Made by a program: the position numbers and the translations under genes. Below the pieces are notes generated by a model that saw nothing but the letters and a program-made list of their open reading frames with translations, was not told where the DNA came from and did not search any database. Positions 32,520 to 43,450 of a stretch of 64,000 bases of DNA are shown here, piece after piece; the first letter of the stretch is position 1; each line of letters opens with the position of its first letter. The stretch spans positions 126,269,453-126,333,452 of the forward strand of contig NC_081554.1 in assembly GCF_963082655.1 (NCBI RefSeq), in the 5' to 3' direction. Origin of the DNA: Stomoxys calcitrans. Its lineage: Eukaryota > Arthropoda > Insecta > Diptera > Muscidae.

Positions 32520-32970
32520 TATATTTTGTTTAAAATATCTAAAAAATTTTGTATTAAAAAAAAAAGATTTATTGTATTCTGGTCTTTAGAATTAAGTTTC
32601 ATCATTCATTTAAATAAAGTTTTTAGAAAAAAATGGATTGTAATATTGTTTTTCAAACCAAAGTTTGAGAAATTTTGTATTAGAAAAAGTTTGGTTAACA
32701 TTTTTTTTAGAAGAATTACATTGATATTTCGTCATTAGAAAAAATTGTTTTAAAATGTTAAAAAAATTTTGTTACATTTTGTCCTAAGAAAAATAGGTAC
32801 GAAAGGGGCAAGGCCTTGGCAAAATTTTTTCTTTAGATAATTTTGTTCAATTTTTGTCTTTAGAAAAAAAAAATTATTGGCGTTCGGACTCGGCTATAAA
32901 AAGGACGCTCCTTATCATTGAGCTTTAACTCGAAAAATTTATTGACATTTTGTCTTTAGAAAAAATGTTA
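32520..32970. repeat. Degenerate AT-rich minisatellite with SINE scrap
   Basis: About nine irregular repeats of a 'ttttgtctttagaaaaa'-like word (for example 32584, 32621, 32678, 32705, 32733, 32783, 32830, 32858, 32952), 25-55 bp apart. A SINE body fragment ('cgttcggactcggctataaa') interrupts it at 32880-32940. The ORF at 32526-32738 is low-complexity. Confidence 0.55.
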
Positions 32971-33371
32971 TTGATTAAAATCGGGAGATCGGTATATATA
33001 TGACAGATATATCAAAATATAGCCCGATCTAGACCATACTCAGTACGAATATAGAAAGACATAACACAACTCATTGTGCCAAATTTCAGGGAAATCGGGT
33101 AATAAATGCGCCTTTTGTGGGTCCAAGAACTTAAATCGGGAGATCAGTCTATATGGGGCTATATCAAGATAAAGCCCGATGTAGCCCATCTTCAATATTA
33201 ACCCGCTTATAGACAACAACAAAAGAATCTGTGCAAAATTTCAGCTCAATATGTCTATTTTTAAAGACTGTATCGTGATTTCAACAGACAGACGGACGGA
33301 AATGAATATTTCGATTTGTTGCAAACGGAATGACAAAATGTATATACCCCATCCTTTGGTGTTTGGGTATA
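32970..33371 (-). mobile_element. T153-related element, head end plus about two units
   Basis: Units 'atcgggagatcggtatatat' and 'aatcgggagatcagtctata' about 150 bp apart are followed by a reversed GTCY block ('cagacagacggacgg', about 33285) and a 'ggtgtttgggtata' end. The acaagtaaaag terminus is missing. Confidence 0.65.
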
Positions 33372-33565
33372 AAAAAGTTTGTTACTTACTAATAGATTCA
33401 ATCGCCCAATCGCAAAGCCATTCAATTGTGGAATTTATGTATTAAAATTTATGTTATTTTAGATTGGATGTTCAATAATTAAAGAAAGCCCCTTACAAGA
33501 ATTTTTTGTAGTTCATACTCCAACCAGGATTCAGTGATTATTAAACCATGTACTTTAACTATATG

Positions 33566-33690
33566 GGAAGCCATCGCCTATGATGCTGAACGCCTGGACA
33601 TCAGAAAAAATTTTCAGCGGTGTTTAACCCCTCCATGTGCTGGCGACATTTGTGAGGTACTTTGCCATGTTAAAACTTCTCGATGTTCGG
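33566..33690 (+). mobile_element. SINE fragment with partial tRNA head
   Basis: 'atcgcctatgatgctgaacg', then a skipped B box straight into 'catcagaaaaaattttcagc', then 'gctggcgacatttgtgaggt'. It is truncated where the T130 copy starts. Confidence 0.65.
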
Positions 33691-35490
33691 ACAGATGCTG
33701 CATAATGATCCCGTGGTCAAAATAGGGCAATAAATTTTTTGACATCTGAAGGGGGGGCGGACCCTACCCCTTACCCTAATTTTCAGAAATACCAGATCTC
33801 GGAGATGGGTGGTGCGATTAAAGCGAAATTTTGTGTGCTCTCTTATAGTACCCTAAAAATAAAAATTTGGTACCCAAATTTCGGATGGGGTACTTAGGGG
33901 GGCCGCCCCACCCTAAAACCTACCAAACATATACTTACCCCAATCACGACAATATGGGACTCAAAGAAAAGGTATTTAGAATAAGAAAACGTATCTGATA
34001 TCCAATTGTGGGACCGAATGTTAGGGGGACCACCCCAACCCACAAAAACACTCCTAAATCGGACATATTTACCGACTATGGCAATATGGAACTCAAATGA
34101 AAGGTATTTGCGAGTAGAATACGAATCTAATATCCAAATGTGGGGCCACGTTTCTGGGGGTCCACCCCTTCCCCAAAACACCCCCCAAACAGGACTTATA
34201 TACTGACCATGGGAATATGGGGTTCAAATTAAACGTATTTTAGTGCAGAATACGAATCTGATATCCAGAAGTGGGACCAAGTGCTTGGGGGCCGCCCATC
34301 CCCCAAAACACCTCCAAGCCGGTCATGTTTGTCGACTATGGAAATATGGGGCTCAAATTTAAGGTATTTTGGAGTAGACCACGTATCTGATATCAACATT
34401 AGGGACCAACTTTCTATAGGATGTCCCACCACCATAACAACCCCCAAATAGGACGTATTTGCTCACGAAGACAATTTGGGTCTTGAAGAGAGTGGAACTA
34501 ACTATTTATAGTTTTTAGGGCCAATACCCCAAACCGGACATATTTGCTAACTTTTGCAATAAGGTGTTTAAATGAGATTCGAAAACGAATTTGATATCTA
34601 ATTTTGAGGCCAATGGCATATGGGGTTCAATTAAATAATATACAATATATAGATATATGAGAATAGAGTACGTTGCTGTTATATTTTCCTGGCTTTGTGT
34701 TTGGGGGACCACCCCAATCCCCAAAACATCCCTAAATCGGGCATATTTACCGACCATGTCAATGTGGAGCTTAAATGAAAAGTATTGGGGGGTAGAGCAT
34801 GAATTGATACCCACCTTCGGCACCAATTTTCTGGGGGTCTACCCCTTTCCCAAAATACCCCACAAACAGCAATTTTTTACTGACAATCGCAATATGGGGC
34901 TCAACTAAAGGTATTTGGGAGTAGAATACGAATTTGATATCCAAATGTAGGACCATGTATTTAGGGCATCACCCTTGCCCAAAACACCCCCCCATTTTTC
35001 GATCATGCCAATATGTGAAAGGTACTTGAGATTAAAAAACAAATTTGATAACCAATTTTTGGGGCCATGTGTTTGGGGGACGCCTCATCTTGTGAACTCC
35101 CCTCAAAACTAATGGCAACATGGGGTTTAAATAAATGGCATTGAGAGAGAGCACGATGCTGATATTTTTTCATGGCCAAGTGTCTGGGGGACCACCTCAC
35201 CCCCGAAAACACCCCTAATTCAGATATCTTGAGAATATCGGGCTGAAATAAAGTATTTTAAGAATGGAGTACATCTTACATCCAAACTTAAATTCGTAGA
35301 CCAACAATGGTCATATGGAATTCAGATAAAGGCCATTATATTGTTAAACTGTTAGTCAAGCGATATACTATTTTCGTAGCATGGTATTTTACTAAAATCC
35401 CTTTAATAGTCGAAAATACATATTGAAAGGAAAACTTTGTTCCACATAAAGTAAAAGAAGGCGCAGCAGAGCGGGCCCGGGTCAGCTAGT
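33690..35490 (-). mobile_element. T130 element, long copy
   Basis: Tail side near 33700-33830 ('ataatgatcccgtggtcaaa', 'gatctcggagatgggtgg'); head at right, the complement of 'ctagctgacccgggcccgct', ends at 35490. It parallels the 21670-23528 copy almost unit for unit, sharing even degenerate units ('atattttcctggctttgtgtt', 'ggggtctacccctttcccaa'). The two copies are therefore of one subfamily or one is derived from the other. Noncoding. Confidence 0.8.
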
Positions 35491-35494
35491 TATT

Positions 35495-35645
35495 TATAAA
35501 ACTGCTTGCACAAATCTTAATAAATTTTATTTGCCTGCTATGCCGGAATGTGTTTTGCTAATTTTATTTATAAATTTTACAAATATTTTCTCTTTTTTCC
35601 TCGTATTGACCTGACAGGTTGGCAAATGGCGTTACCACCTCATGG
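35495..35645 (+). repeat. Repeat W fragment
   Basis: 'ttataaattttacaaatatt', 'caggttggcaaatggcgtta' and 'ccacctcatgg' match 30040-30125. Confidence 0.55.
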
Positions 35646-35659
35646 CCAGAAAACAGATT

Positions 35660-36106
35660 TGCACTGCAAAGCTTTCGACACGGTTGATCACCTGAATTTG
35701 TGCATGAAATTACGGAATTTTTTTTAACTTCACATCAACGGCAACGAGTCTGATTATGTCGTATCGGTGCGATAGACGGCAGTCTGTATACGCAGGGAAT
35801 ATATTATCTAACCCCTAGTTCGTAACCAAGGGGTTTCCCCAAGCCTCGATTATAGGTCCACTTCTTTTTTTATTGTATTCGAACGAATTGCCTCGTCAAC
35901 TAGCACACGGTCAGATTATGATGTATGCTGATGATGTGCAGATTTTTCAAAGCGGCTTTGTGGACAATGTAGACGACAGCAAAAGTAAACTTAACGCGAA
36001 CCTACATTGCGTCTAAGTCTAAGTCCAAATATTTGGTTGTTCACAAAACAAGAATTTCAATATGCGACAACCGGATATTTACGTTAATGGTCAGAGGATT
36101 GATTAT
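35660..36106 (+). pseudogene. LINE-E RT segment, partial tandem duplicate (upstream copy)
   Basis: Starts within the RT palm ('KAFDTVDHLNL') and runs through the YADD region ('atgctgatgatgtgcag') to 'gatatttacgttaatggtca' (about 36075), then jumps at about 36106 into the RT fingers of the next copy. It duplicates 36326-36790 with diverged sequence and has lost about 45 bp near 36010 relative to the downstream copy. Confidence 0.75.
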
Positions 36107-37243
36107 CGGCCGATATCAATTCTGTGTTATCTTTCGAAGGTTTTAGAGAAAATTCTTCATGGACAGATGTCGGTATATCTTCACCAAGAGTCCCTGTTGT
36201 CCGAAAGACAGTCCGGCTTTCGTTCTGATCATAGTTGTATTACTGCATTGGTTGAAGTGACTGAATCGATCAGAAATGACATTGATGAGAACAAAGTTGG
36301 CTTGCCGGTTCTTTTGGATCACTCCAAAGCTTCCGACACGGTTGATCACCTGAATTTGTGCATGAAACTACGGAATTTATTTAACCTCACATCAACGACA
36401 ACGATTATGTCGTATTTGAGCGATAGACGGCAGTCTGTATACGCAGGAATATATTATCTAACCCCTTGTTCGTACCTAAAGGGTTACCCCAAGGCTCGAT
36501 TATAGGTCCAGTTCTTTTTTTATTGTATGCGAACGACTTGCGTCGTCAACTAGCATACGGTCAGATTATGATGAATGCTGATGACGTGCAGATTTATGAA
36601 AGCGGCTTTGTGGACAATGTAGACGACTGCATAAGTAAACTTAACGCGGACCTACATCGCGTTTATGACTGGACGACTGCAAATGGTTTGTTGTTAAATC
36701 CAAGTTAGTCTAAATGTTTGGTTGTTCACAAAAACAAGAATTTCAACATGCCACAACCGGATATTTACGTTAATGGTCAGAGGATTGATATTGTATCTAG
36801 TGCGAAGAATTTAGGCGTGTTTTTAACAGTTCTTTGAGCTGGTCCGATCATGCTAACATTGCAGCCGGGCAGACTTATGCAAAGCTTCGTGCTTTATGGA
36901 TCACACACACTTTTACACCCATAAGTATCCGAATTCTTCTGGCGAAAACATTCCTACTTCCAGGTTTGAAAGATGGTTGTGAATTTTTTTCGAATTGTGA
37001 TTCTTCGAGCCTCCGAAAATTGAATGTAGCTTTTAACAGCATGGTCCGTTATGTGTATGGTTTTAAAAGGAGTCAGCCTGTTTCACAATATGTAGATTCT
37101 CTATTTGGACTAAGTTTCAACAATCTTCTCAATACCAGATCATAAATATTTTTACATAAGATTATTGTGGAAAAGAAACCCAGATATTCGTTTGAGAGAC
37201 TGAGATTTGCCCAATCTGATGGAGGAAGAAAGTTAATACCTTT
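36107..37243 (+). pseudogene. LINE-E reverse transcriptase (CR1/Jockey-like), broken
   Basis: RT motifs in order: 'YRPISILCYLSKVLEKIL' (fingers), 'ERQSGFRSDHSCITALVEV', 'LPVLLDHSKASDTVDHL' (Asp of motif A; DFSKAFD usual), 'GLPQGSIIGPVLFLLYANDL', 'MMNADDVQIY' (YADD changed to NADD), 'DWTTANGLLLNPS', then the thumb (36834-37145) and a C-terminal 'RLRFAQSDGGRKLIP' at about 37185-37240. These are features of CR1/Jockey-group LINEs. Frameshifts lie at about 36500, 36710 and 36830, and no endonuclease is present. Confidence 0.8.
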
Positions 37244-37261
37244 TAGAAGATGGAGTCTTAA

Positions 37262-37445
37262 AAGAAGGCGCAGGAGAGGGGGCCTGGGTCAGCTAGTACA
37301 AATATAAAACACATTTGTATAAGATAAGTTGTAAAACAAAGTTTATTTCTAAAACCACTTTGACATTTAAATTTACGGCATTTGTCAGTCAAGGTAGTTT
37401 CGTTGGGGTAGATTTCTGTTTGTTGTGCTAATGACCCTGGTCGCT
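37262..37445. repeat. T130 head stub followed by repeat W scrap
   Basis: 37262-37298 is only the T130 head, inverted ('gcctgggtcagctagt'), directly after the end of LINE-E. 37310-37445 ('aaggtagtttcgttgggg', 'tgttgtgctaatgacc') matches 25385-25455. Confidence 0.5.
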
Positions 37446-37505
37446 ACCTCAGAACATATGTAATGGAAAAGTATTGCTAGTGTGATAACCGTTGAACTTA
37501 GAGCT

Positions 37506-37628
37506 TAAACCCCGTTTACTCTGCTCATTAAATCTGGATTTAAGCCTCTCGTCAGCTAATTTTATAAAGGGAAAACAGATGATCGAGTCGTTAAATCCTG
37601 ATTTTAAGAGCAGTGTAAACGGGGTTTT
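37506..37628. mobile_element. Fold-back MITE, about 123 bp
   Basis: Arms 37506-37551 and 37584-37628 are inverted copies ('aaaccccgtttac.ctgctc' and 'aaatc.ggatttaa') with a 30-bp loop. No coding content. The stretch from here to 37945 otherwise shows nothing. Confidence 0.7.
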
Positions 37629-37945
37629 GGTTTCGTAGATTTAATTCGGGAATAACTTCGATACGCAATGGAAAGATGAGCCGCCACACCTAAGCTGATT
37701 GATGGTTGTTCTGTAGTGTCATTTGTCTTTCTTATGATGATAATGATGGCCTCCTTTACCAAGAGGTTGGTGTGTGGTTCGAGTAACCTCTGATTTTTTT
37801 CCATAGCATAAAAAAAAATTCGATCATTAAGCTCGTCTCGAAAGAGAAATAAACATATGTATATACACGCAAAACAATAAAACGTTTGAGACATTTTTAC
37901 GAGAAACAAAACGCTTTTATTACGAAGTTTTTCTTTTATTATAAC

Positions 37946-38725
37946 TACACTGATAGAAAAACGACGGTACTTTGCCAATACCACCTGGTATTATTTTATT
38001 CGCGTCATTGACAAAGATTTTTAAAACCATTTGGTATCATTCAATACCAGACAAAGGTGGATATTAAGGACTGACGGCGTCACATTTATATTCTTGTCAT
38101 CGCGCCAGAAGTGTTATTGAGCTTTGTTGATTAAATATTGTTGCAATTATAAAATATTTTTTTAAAAAATAAATAAAATGTTTTAATACAATTTGAGTGC
38201 GTTAAAACCTGTTCAAATAATCGAAATGGGTAAAAATCGAAATTGCAAAGATTTTAAGGACATTCCACATTACAAAAATGATAGTCCATTGTGTGGAAAA
38301 CGATGCTGTGTTGGTGTATCAGAATAAAAACCACTTCTGGGAATCGGTGAAAATGGAATAAATTGCTGAATACGGAGAATTGAGATTGGTCGGGTGAAAC
38401 TTTACTTTTTGTAATTATTAAAATAAATAATCGAAATAAAATTAGATTGAAACTATCTTGAATGTTTTTTTTTTATTAGGGGGTGGAATAATCAATTACA
38501 GTTTGGTACTAAAACCAATAATGGTCTGGTGCTAAAACCAATAACAGATTGGTATTAAAACCAATACCAGCTCGGTAATTAGGCTAATACTAAACGGTAC
38601 TAATTATGTTTTATGTTTCATCCATACCATCCGGGAGTGTTTTTGTACCATACGGTGTCGCTTTACTATCAATACCGTATGGTACTGAAACGAGCACGTT
38701 TGGTATCAACTTTTCTCTGGGTGTA
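37946..38725. mobile_element. TIR element, about 780 bp, nonautonomous
   Basis: The left end 'tacactgatagaaaaacgac' and the complement of the right end 'tacacccagagaaaagttga' are imperfect inverted repeats. Near both ends runs of 'ggta(c/t)', 'ccaatacc' words form sub-terminal palindromes. At about 38500-38570 a 23-25-bp unit with 'aaaaccaata' is repeated three times. No ORF. The right part recurs at 49236-49560. A cut-and-paste MITE is likely; the superfamily is not assigned. Confidence 0.65.
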
Positions 38726-39439
38726 TGTGACGTTTTGTTTCAACATATCAAACTTTAGCCATAAACGTAGCATTATTGAATGTAACTTACTTTGTTTTTG
38801 TAAACCCTTTAGCAACTACGGTAACCGTATAAGTACCTTTCTTCTGTTGTAAAACCATCAACTATTTAATGGCAAAAGTGTTTCGATAGCCGCAAACGAT
38901 TATTCGTTTACCGGATTAATAATTATATTCTTGTGTCTCTCCTACTAGAGGGAATATTTAAGCGTATGAGACCAGTAATGGAAAAAAGTGATAGGCGGAT
39001 GGTAAACTCGGAAATTGACAGTTGTAAAATTTTCGTCATAGTACGTCCTATGACAAAAATCATTAACGCAACAAGGAGGGCTTTTAATATAACTGTGTAT
39101 CATAACATCGAAATAAATCCAAATACATATACTCTGGAAGGGTTTGAATTACCAATTTGGATCTGCTTATAATTGGTAAAAATTTAAATTAGAATCATGT
39201 TACAACATTAAATTGAACTTGGGCATCCTTTTCAATACGCACAATCTATTTTAAAATCTAAAACAATATACATATACATGAGCATGACAAATTAACCCCT
39301 GTAGTGTACAGCAAACAGCTGAGTAAAATTTTTCACTTAAATCAGAGTTGCACTAATCACAACTTTTGACAGATTGTGTACCCGATCTTAGAAATTGTTA
39401 CGAAAATCTTTCAGAACATCAGAAACATCTGGTTAATTT
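38726..39439. other. Unassigned stretch upstream of the Gypsy remnant
   Basis: An 80-codon plus frame (38933-39172) has no recognisable motif. Part of the stretch may be the lost 5' LTR or gag N-terminus of the Gypsy element, but I cannot show it. Confidence 0.35.
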
Positions 39440-40336
39440 CAAAAACTCCCTCAGATACGTTCACATCGGTTCAATTTGTTGAAAGGGTTGAAGAATTGGA
39501 AAACTCATACCAGTGTTATGGCGGAATTGTGTTATCCACGATTTGAGACAACGGTTGAGTACTACTATAGCATGTTGGCTATCGGTCATCGTGGTGCTCT
39601 AGACGACAATTAAATGTATTATTAAAGGGTTATATGATGAGGTTTTACGGAGAACTCTATCCGCAATATCATTCGTTAACTGTTTGTATATATTTAAATC
39701 GCTACAGGGGATAATGTCAGTGTCGAGAAATAAGATATATGCTCAAAATTCACAAATGCGACAAAATGTGCCGGTAAAGATAAATTTTGAACGTAAAACC
39801 AGAGAGGGCACAAGTGACAATAAATCGAAAAGTTACTGTAGTGATCCGTTACCAGAAATGGTAACCAATGACGTGAAATTAAATGATTTAAATTTCATTG
39901 CAATGATCGATTCGGGAAGTGCGCAAATCAATACGTAGGCGAGAAACAGCACTTTGAATTTGTGCCGTGTTGTAAGTAACTCCATTGACCTGTGAAGTTA
40001 TAATTGGATTGGACATTATGGTGAATGACCGAGTGGTTATTGAAAACGGGCTGTGCCAAGTGTATTCTTTAAAGGATAATAATATTCGGTGTGGTAAACA
40101 TTCGAAAGACAATGAAAGGCAAGAACTGTTTCGTTTATTGAACAGTTATTACAATTGTTTCGGCCATTTAAACATACTTGGAAAATGTAATGCAAAAAAG
40201 ATGGAGATATCGGTAACATCGCCCAAAACGGCCGTGAGAAAACCATATGATATACCGACTCCAAAACAACAAGTGAACGACCAAGTAGTGAACGATATTT
40301 TGGATTTTGACACTATCCGTCCGTCATCATCGTTAT
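39440..40336 (+). pseudogene. Ty3/Gypsy remnant: gag end, protease, RT start
   Basis: 39460-39710 encodes, over several frames, gag-like 'FVERVEELENSY', 'MLAIGHRGALDD' and 'IIKGLYDEVLRRTLSAIS'. 39684-39938 ends with 'FIAMIDSGSAQ', the retropepsin DSG box. 39985-40336 carries 'CEVIIGLDIM' (protease end) and the pol lead-in 'RKPYDIPTPKQQVNDQVV....IRPSSS'. The order gag, protease, RT is the Gypsy order. LINE-B copy 2 breaks the frame right after IRPSSS. Confidence 0.75.
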
Positions 40337-43300
40337 TTACTTTAATTGGCTATGACAGAATATTTCTTCCACTAGCCGATCGTAGAATAGCGTTCCAAGC
40401 GCCTCGATCTTCTGCGCTCATTCTTAAATCTCTGACACCAAGTTTCGAGGTGTCTCCCACAACTTGATCTTTCCATCGGGCTTTTGGTCTTCCCGGTTTG
40501 CCTTCAAAACACTTCTTTGCTGGAGCTTCTTCATCCATTCTGACAACATGACCTAGCCAACGCAGCCGTTGTATTTTGATGCGTGTAACTATGCTATCGT
40601 CGTCATACAGCTCATGGTTCATACGTCGCCTATATTCTCCGTTAACGCAAACTGGTCGATATATTTTACGAAGAATCTTTCTCTCAAATACTCCAAGCAC
40701 TGCCTCATCTGCTTTCACAAGTACCCATGCTTCAGAACCATATAACAGCACGGGTAGTATCAGTGTCTTGTAAAGTGTAGTCTTCGTCTGTCGAGAGATG
40801 GTCTTGTTTCTAAACTGATTACTTAGTCCAAAGTAGCATCTGTTTGCCAGTATTATTCTTCGCTTTATCTCAAAACTGGTGTCATTCGTTTCGGTTACGG
40901 CGGTGCCGAGGTAGATAAAGTTACTGACTATCTCAAAGTTGTGGTTCCCAACTTTCTCCATTTTCTTTATCTGCTCCGTTGTGCAAGGTATCTGGGAGTT
41001 GAAACCATCCATTTCGTCTTATCTCCATTTACTGCCAGACCCATTTTCATTGACTCTCTTTCGATTCTTTCAAAGGCTGCAGTTACTACTTCCGGTGACC
41101 GACCTATGATATCGATATCGTCGGCATAGGCAAGTAGCATGTGCATTCTTGTGAATAGTGTGCCATATCTATTCACTTCTGCATCTCGTATAATCTTCTC
41201 CAGCAGGATATTAAAGAGATTACACGATAGGCTGTCTCCTTGTCTGTAACCTCGTTTGGTATTAAATAGTTCGGAGAGATTCTTTCCTATTCTTACTGAG
41301 GAACGCGTATCAGCAAGTGTCATCCTGCAGAGTCTTATTAATTTTGCTGGGATACCAAACTCAGACATGGCTTGAAATACCTTTGAACGTAAAGGAGTAT
41401 CGAAGGCGGCTTTGTAGTCAACAAAGAGATGGTAGGTGTTGATTTGTCCTTCTCGGGTCTTTTCCAGGATTTGGCGCAGTGTCAATATCTGGTCTAGGGT
41501 GGATTTACCAGGTCTAAAACCGCATTGATAGGGCCCAATTATCTCATTAACTTTAGGTTTTAATCTTTCACACAGTACGCTCGAGAGTATCTTGTATGCG
41601 ATGGGGAGGAGATTTATTCCTCTGTAGTTGGCACATTCCGTCTTGTCTCCTTTCTTGTGTACGGGACATAGTATGCTGAGGTTTCAATCATCGGGTATGC
41701 GTTCTTCTAGCCAGATTGCGCAGATAATCTGATGCATTCTATACCATCATCAGGGATTGGTTCTGCGGTATCCTCTTCGCCGCCAATATCGGACACTAGC
41801 AGTTGGGTAAAATGTTCTTTCCATATCCTTAGCATGTTGTCTGTGTCAGTTACCAGATTTCCTTCTTTGTCTCTGCAGGAGGATGTGCCTGCACCAAAGC
41901 CATCGGTTTGGTGTTTAATTCTTTGGTAGAATTTCCGGACTTCATTCTGACTCCTGTACATGTCAATACGCTCGCACTCACGTCTTTCCATTTCCTTTTT
42001 CTTTCTGCGGAATAGACGTTTCTCCTCTCTCCTTTTCTCCCGATACCTCTCCTTCATCTGGCGCGTTGCTACTGATTGCAGGGTTGCTCTATATGCCGCA
42101 TTCTTGGCTTCAATAGCATCTCGACATTCTTGGTCGTACCATGGGTTTTTTGGAGGAGGCTTTCGGTACCCAAGTACGGATTTCGCGGCATTTTCCATGG
42201 AGTGGGCAATAGTTTGCCACTGCGCCATTATATCATCGGAACAAGGAGTGCTTTCATCAAGCAGTTGGGTCAGTCGAGTGGAGTAATGAGTAATGATCCG
42301 AATCTATATTCGCTCCACGGATCGATTGTACATCTAACACGCTGGATGAATGCCTTTCATCTATCACAACGTGATCAATTTGGTTTCTCGTGTTTTGATC
42401 GGGTGACAGCCATGTGGCTATGTGGATATTTTTATGTTGAAATCTGGTGCTACTAACTACCATGTTTTTTGCTGCGGCGAAATCTATCAGCCTCAACCCA
42501 TTACTGGACGTTATCTCGTGGAGGCTAAACTTTCCGACTATTGGACCAAAAATTTCTTCCTTCCCTATTTTCGCATTAAAATCTCCCAGAACGATTTTAA
42601 TATCATGGCGGGGCAGCGGTCATATTCTCTCTCTGGGCGCTCATAGAAAATATCCTTGGTCTGCTCGTCTTTGTCTTCCGTAGGGGCATGGGCACAAATA
42701 AGACTGATGTTGAAGAATTTGGCTTTTATGCGGATTGTGGCTAGCCTCTCATCCACCGGAGTAAAGCTGGAGACAAGGTGTTTCAGTCTTCGACTAACCA
42801 CAAATCCGCAGCCAAATTCATGCCTCGTGTTATGGCAGCTATAGTATAGTTCGTCACCGTTTGGTGTTGTAGTGACGCCATTCCCAGTCCATCGCACTTC
42901 CTGTAAGTCGGTTATGTCTGCCTTGTACTTCTCTAATACATCCGCCAGCGCGTATACTGCACCTTTTCTATAAAGAGTGCGTACATTCCAGGTGCAGATC
43001 CGCAAATCATGATCCTTTTTTCGTTTGCGTGTGTCATCAACGTTGGGGGGTCCGTTTTTACTTTCCTTTGTTTTTCATAGTAGTTATATGTTTTCCGGGG
43101 GCGGGTTACTGGCCCAGCGCCCCAACCGCATGGGTTTGTGGGATTGCATGTATCCCTCGTTGTGGCGAGCCGCTTGCTCCAAGATCCGACGCTCGCCGCC
43201 AGCCGCCCCTAACCTGGGAACAGACGCTGATGTTGGCCATTGGTTATTTGAAGGCGCCAATAACTCGCCTTGTCATCTCGAGTATCATTGGCACTCAGTA

Positions 43301-43450
43301 TTTAGTTAAGAGCCAGTGCCACCTCACTCCTCACTGAGACTCTCCTCTGGAAAATCGCTGACTGTCCGCGGCCGCATTTGCAGCTACTCCGCATAAAAAC
43401 GGAGCTTTCCACCATTCGCAACCTGTGAACGCGCCCGGTAGCTTTCAGCT
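40337..43450 (-). mobile_element. LINE-B copy 2 (RTE-like), nearly full length
   Basis: Longest LINE-B copy with its start: 'MRICTWNVRTLYRKG' at 43005, then 'DLQEVRWTGNG' (catalytic Glu) and a C/G-rich 5' leader up to about 43450. The linker is 41707-42228, RT 40967-41485 with 'YRQGDSLSCNLFNILLEKI' and 'LAYADDIDIIG', and the C-terminus 40350-41012 with 'LLYGSEAWVL' and 'RLRWLGHVVRM'. A frameshift falls in the GDFNA region at about 42570, and a deletion removed the linker-RT joint at about 41725. The 3' end at 40337-40345 (on minus, ...aagtaaat) is RTE-like. It sits inside the Gypsy pol gene. Confidence 0.85.

Noticed and set aside
38933..39172. 79-codon ORF upstream of the Gypsy remnant as a possible gag start
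   Set aside because: The sequence has no gag-like motif that I can point to, and the recognisable gag pieces begin only at about 39460.
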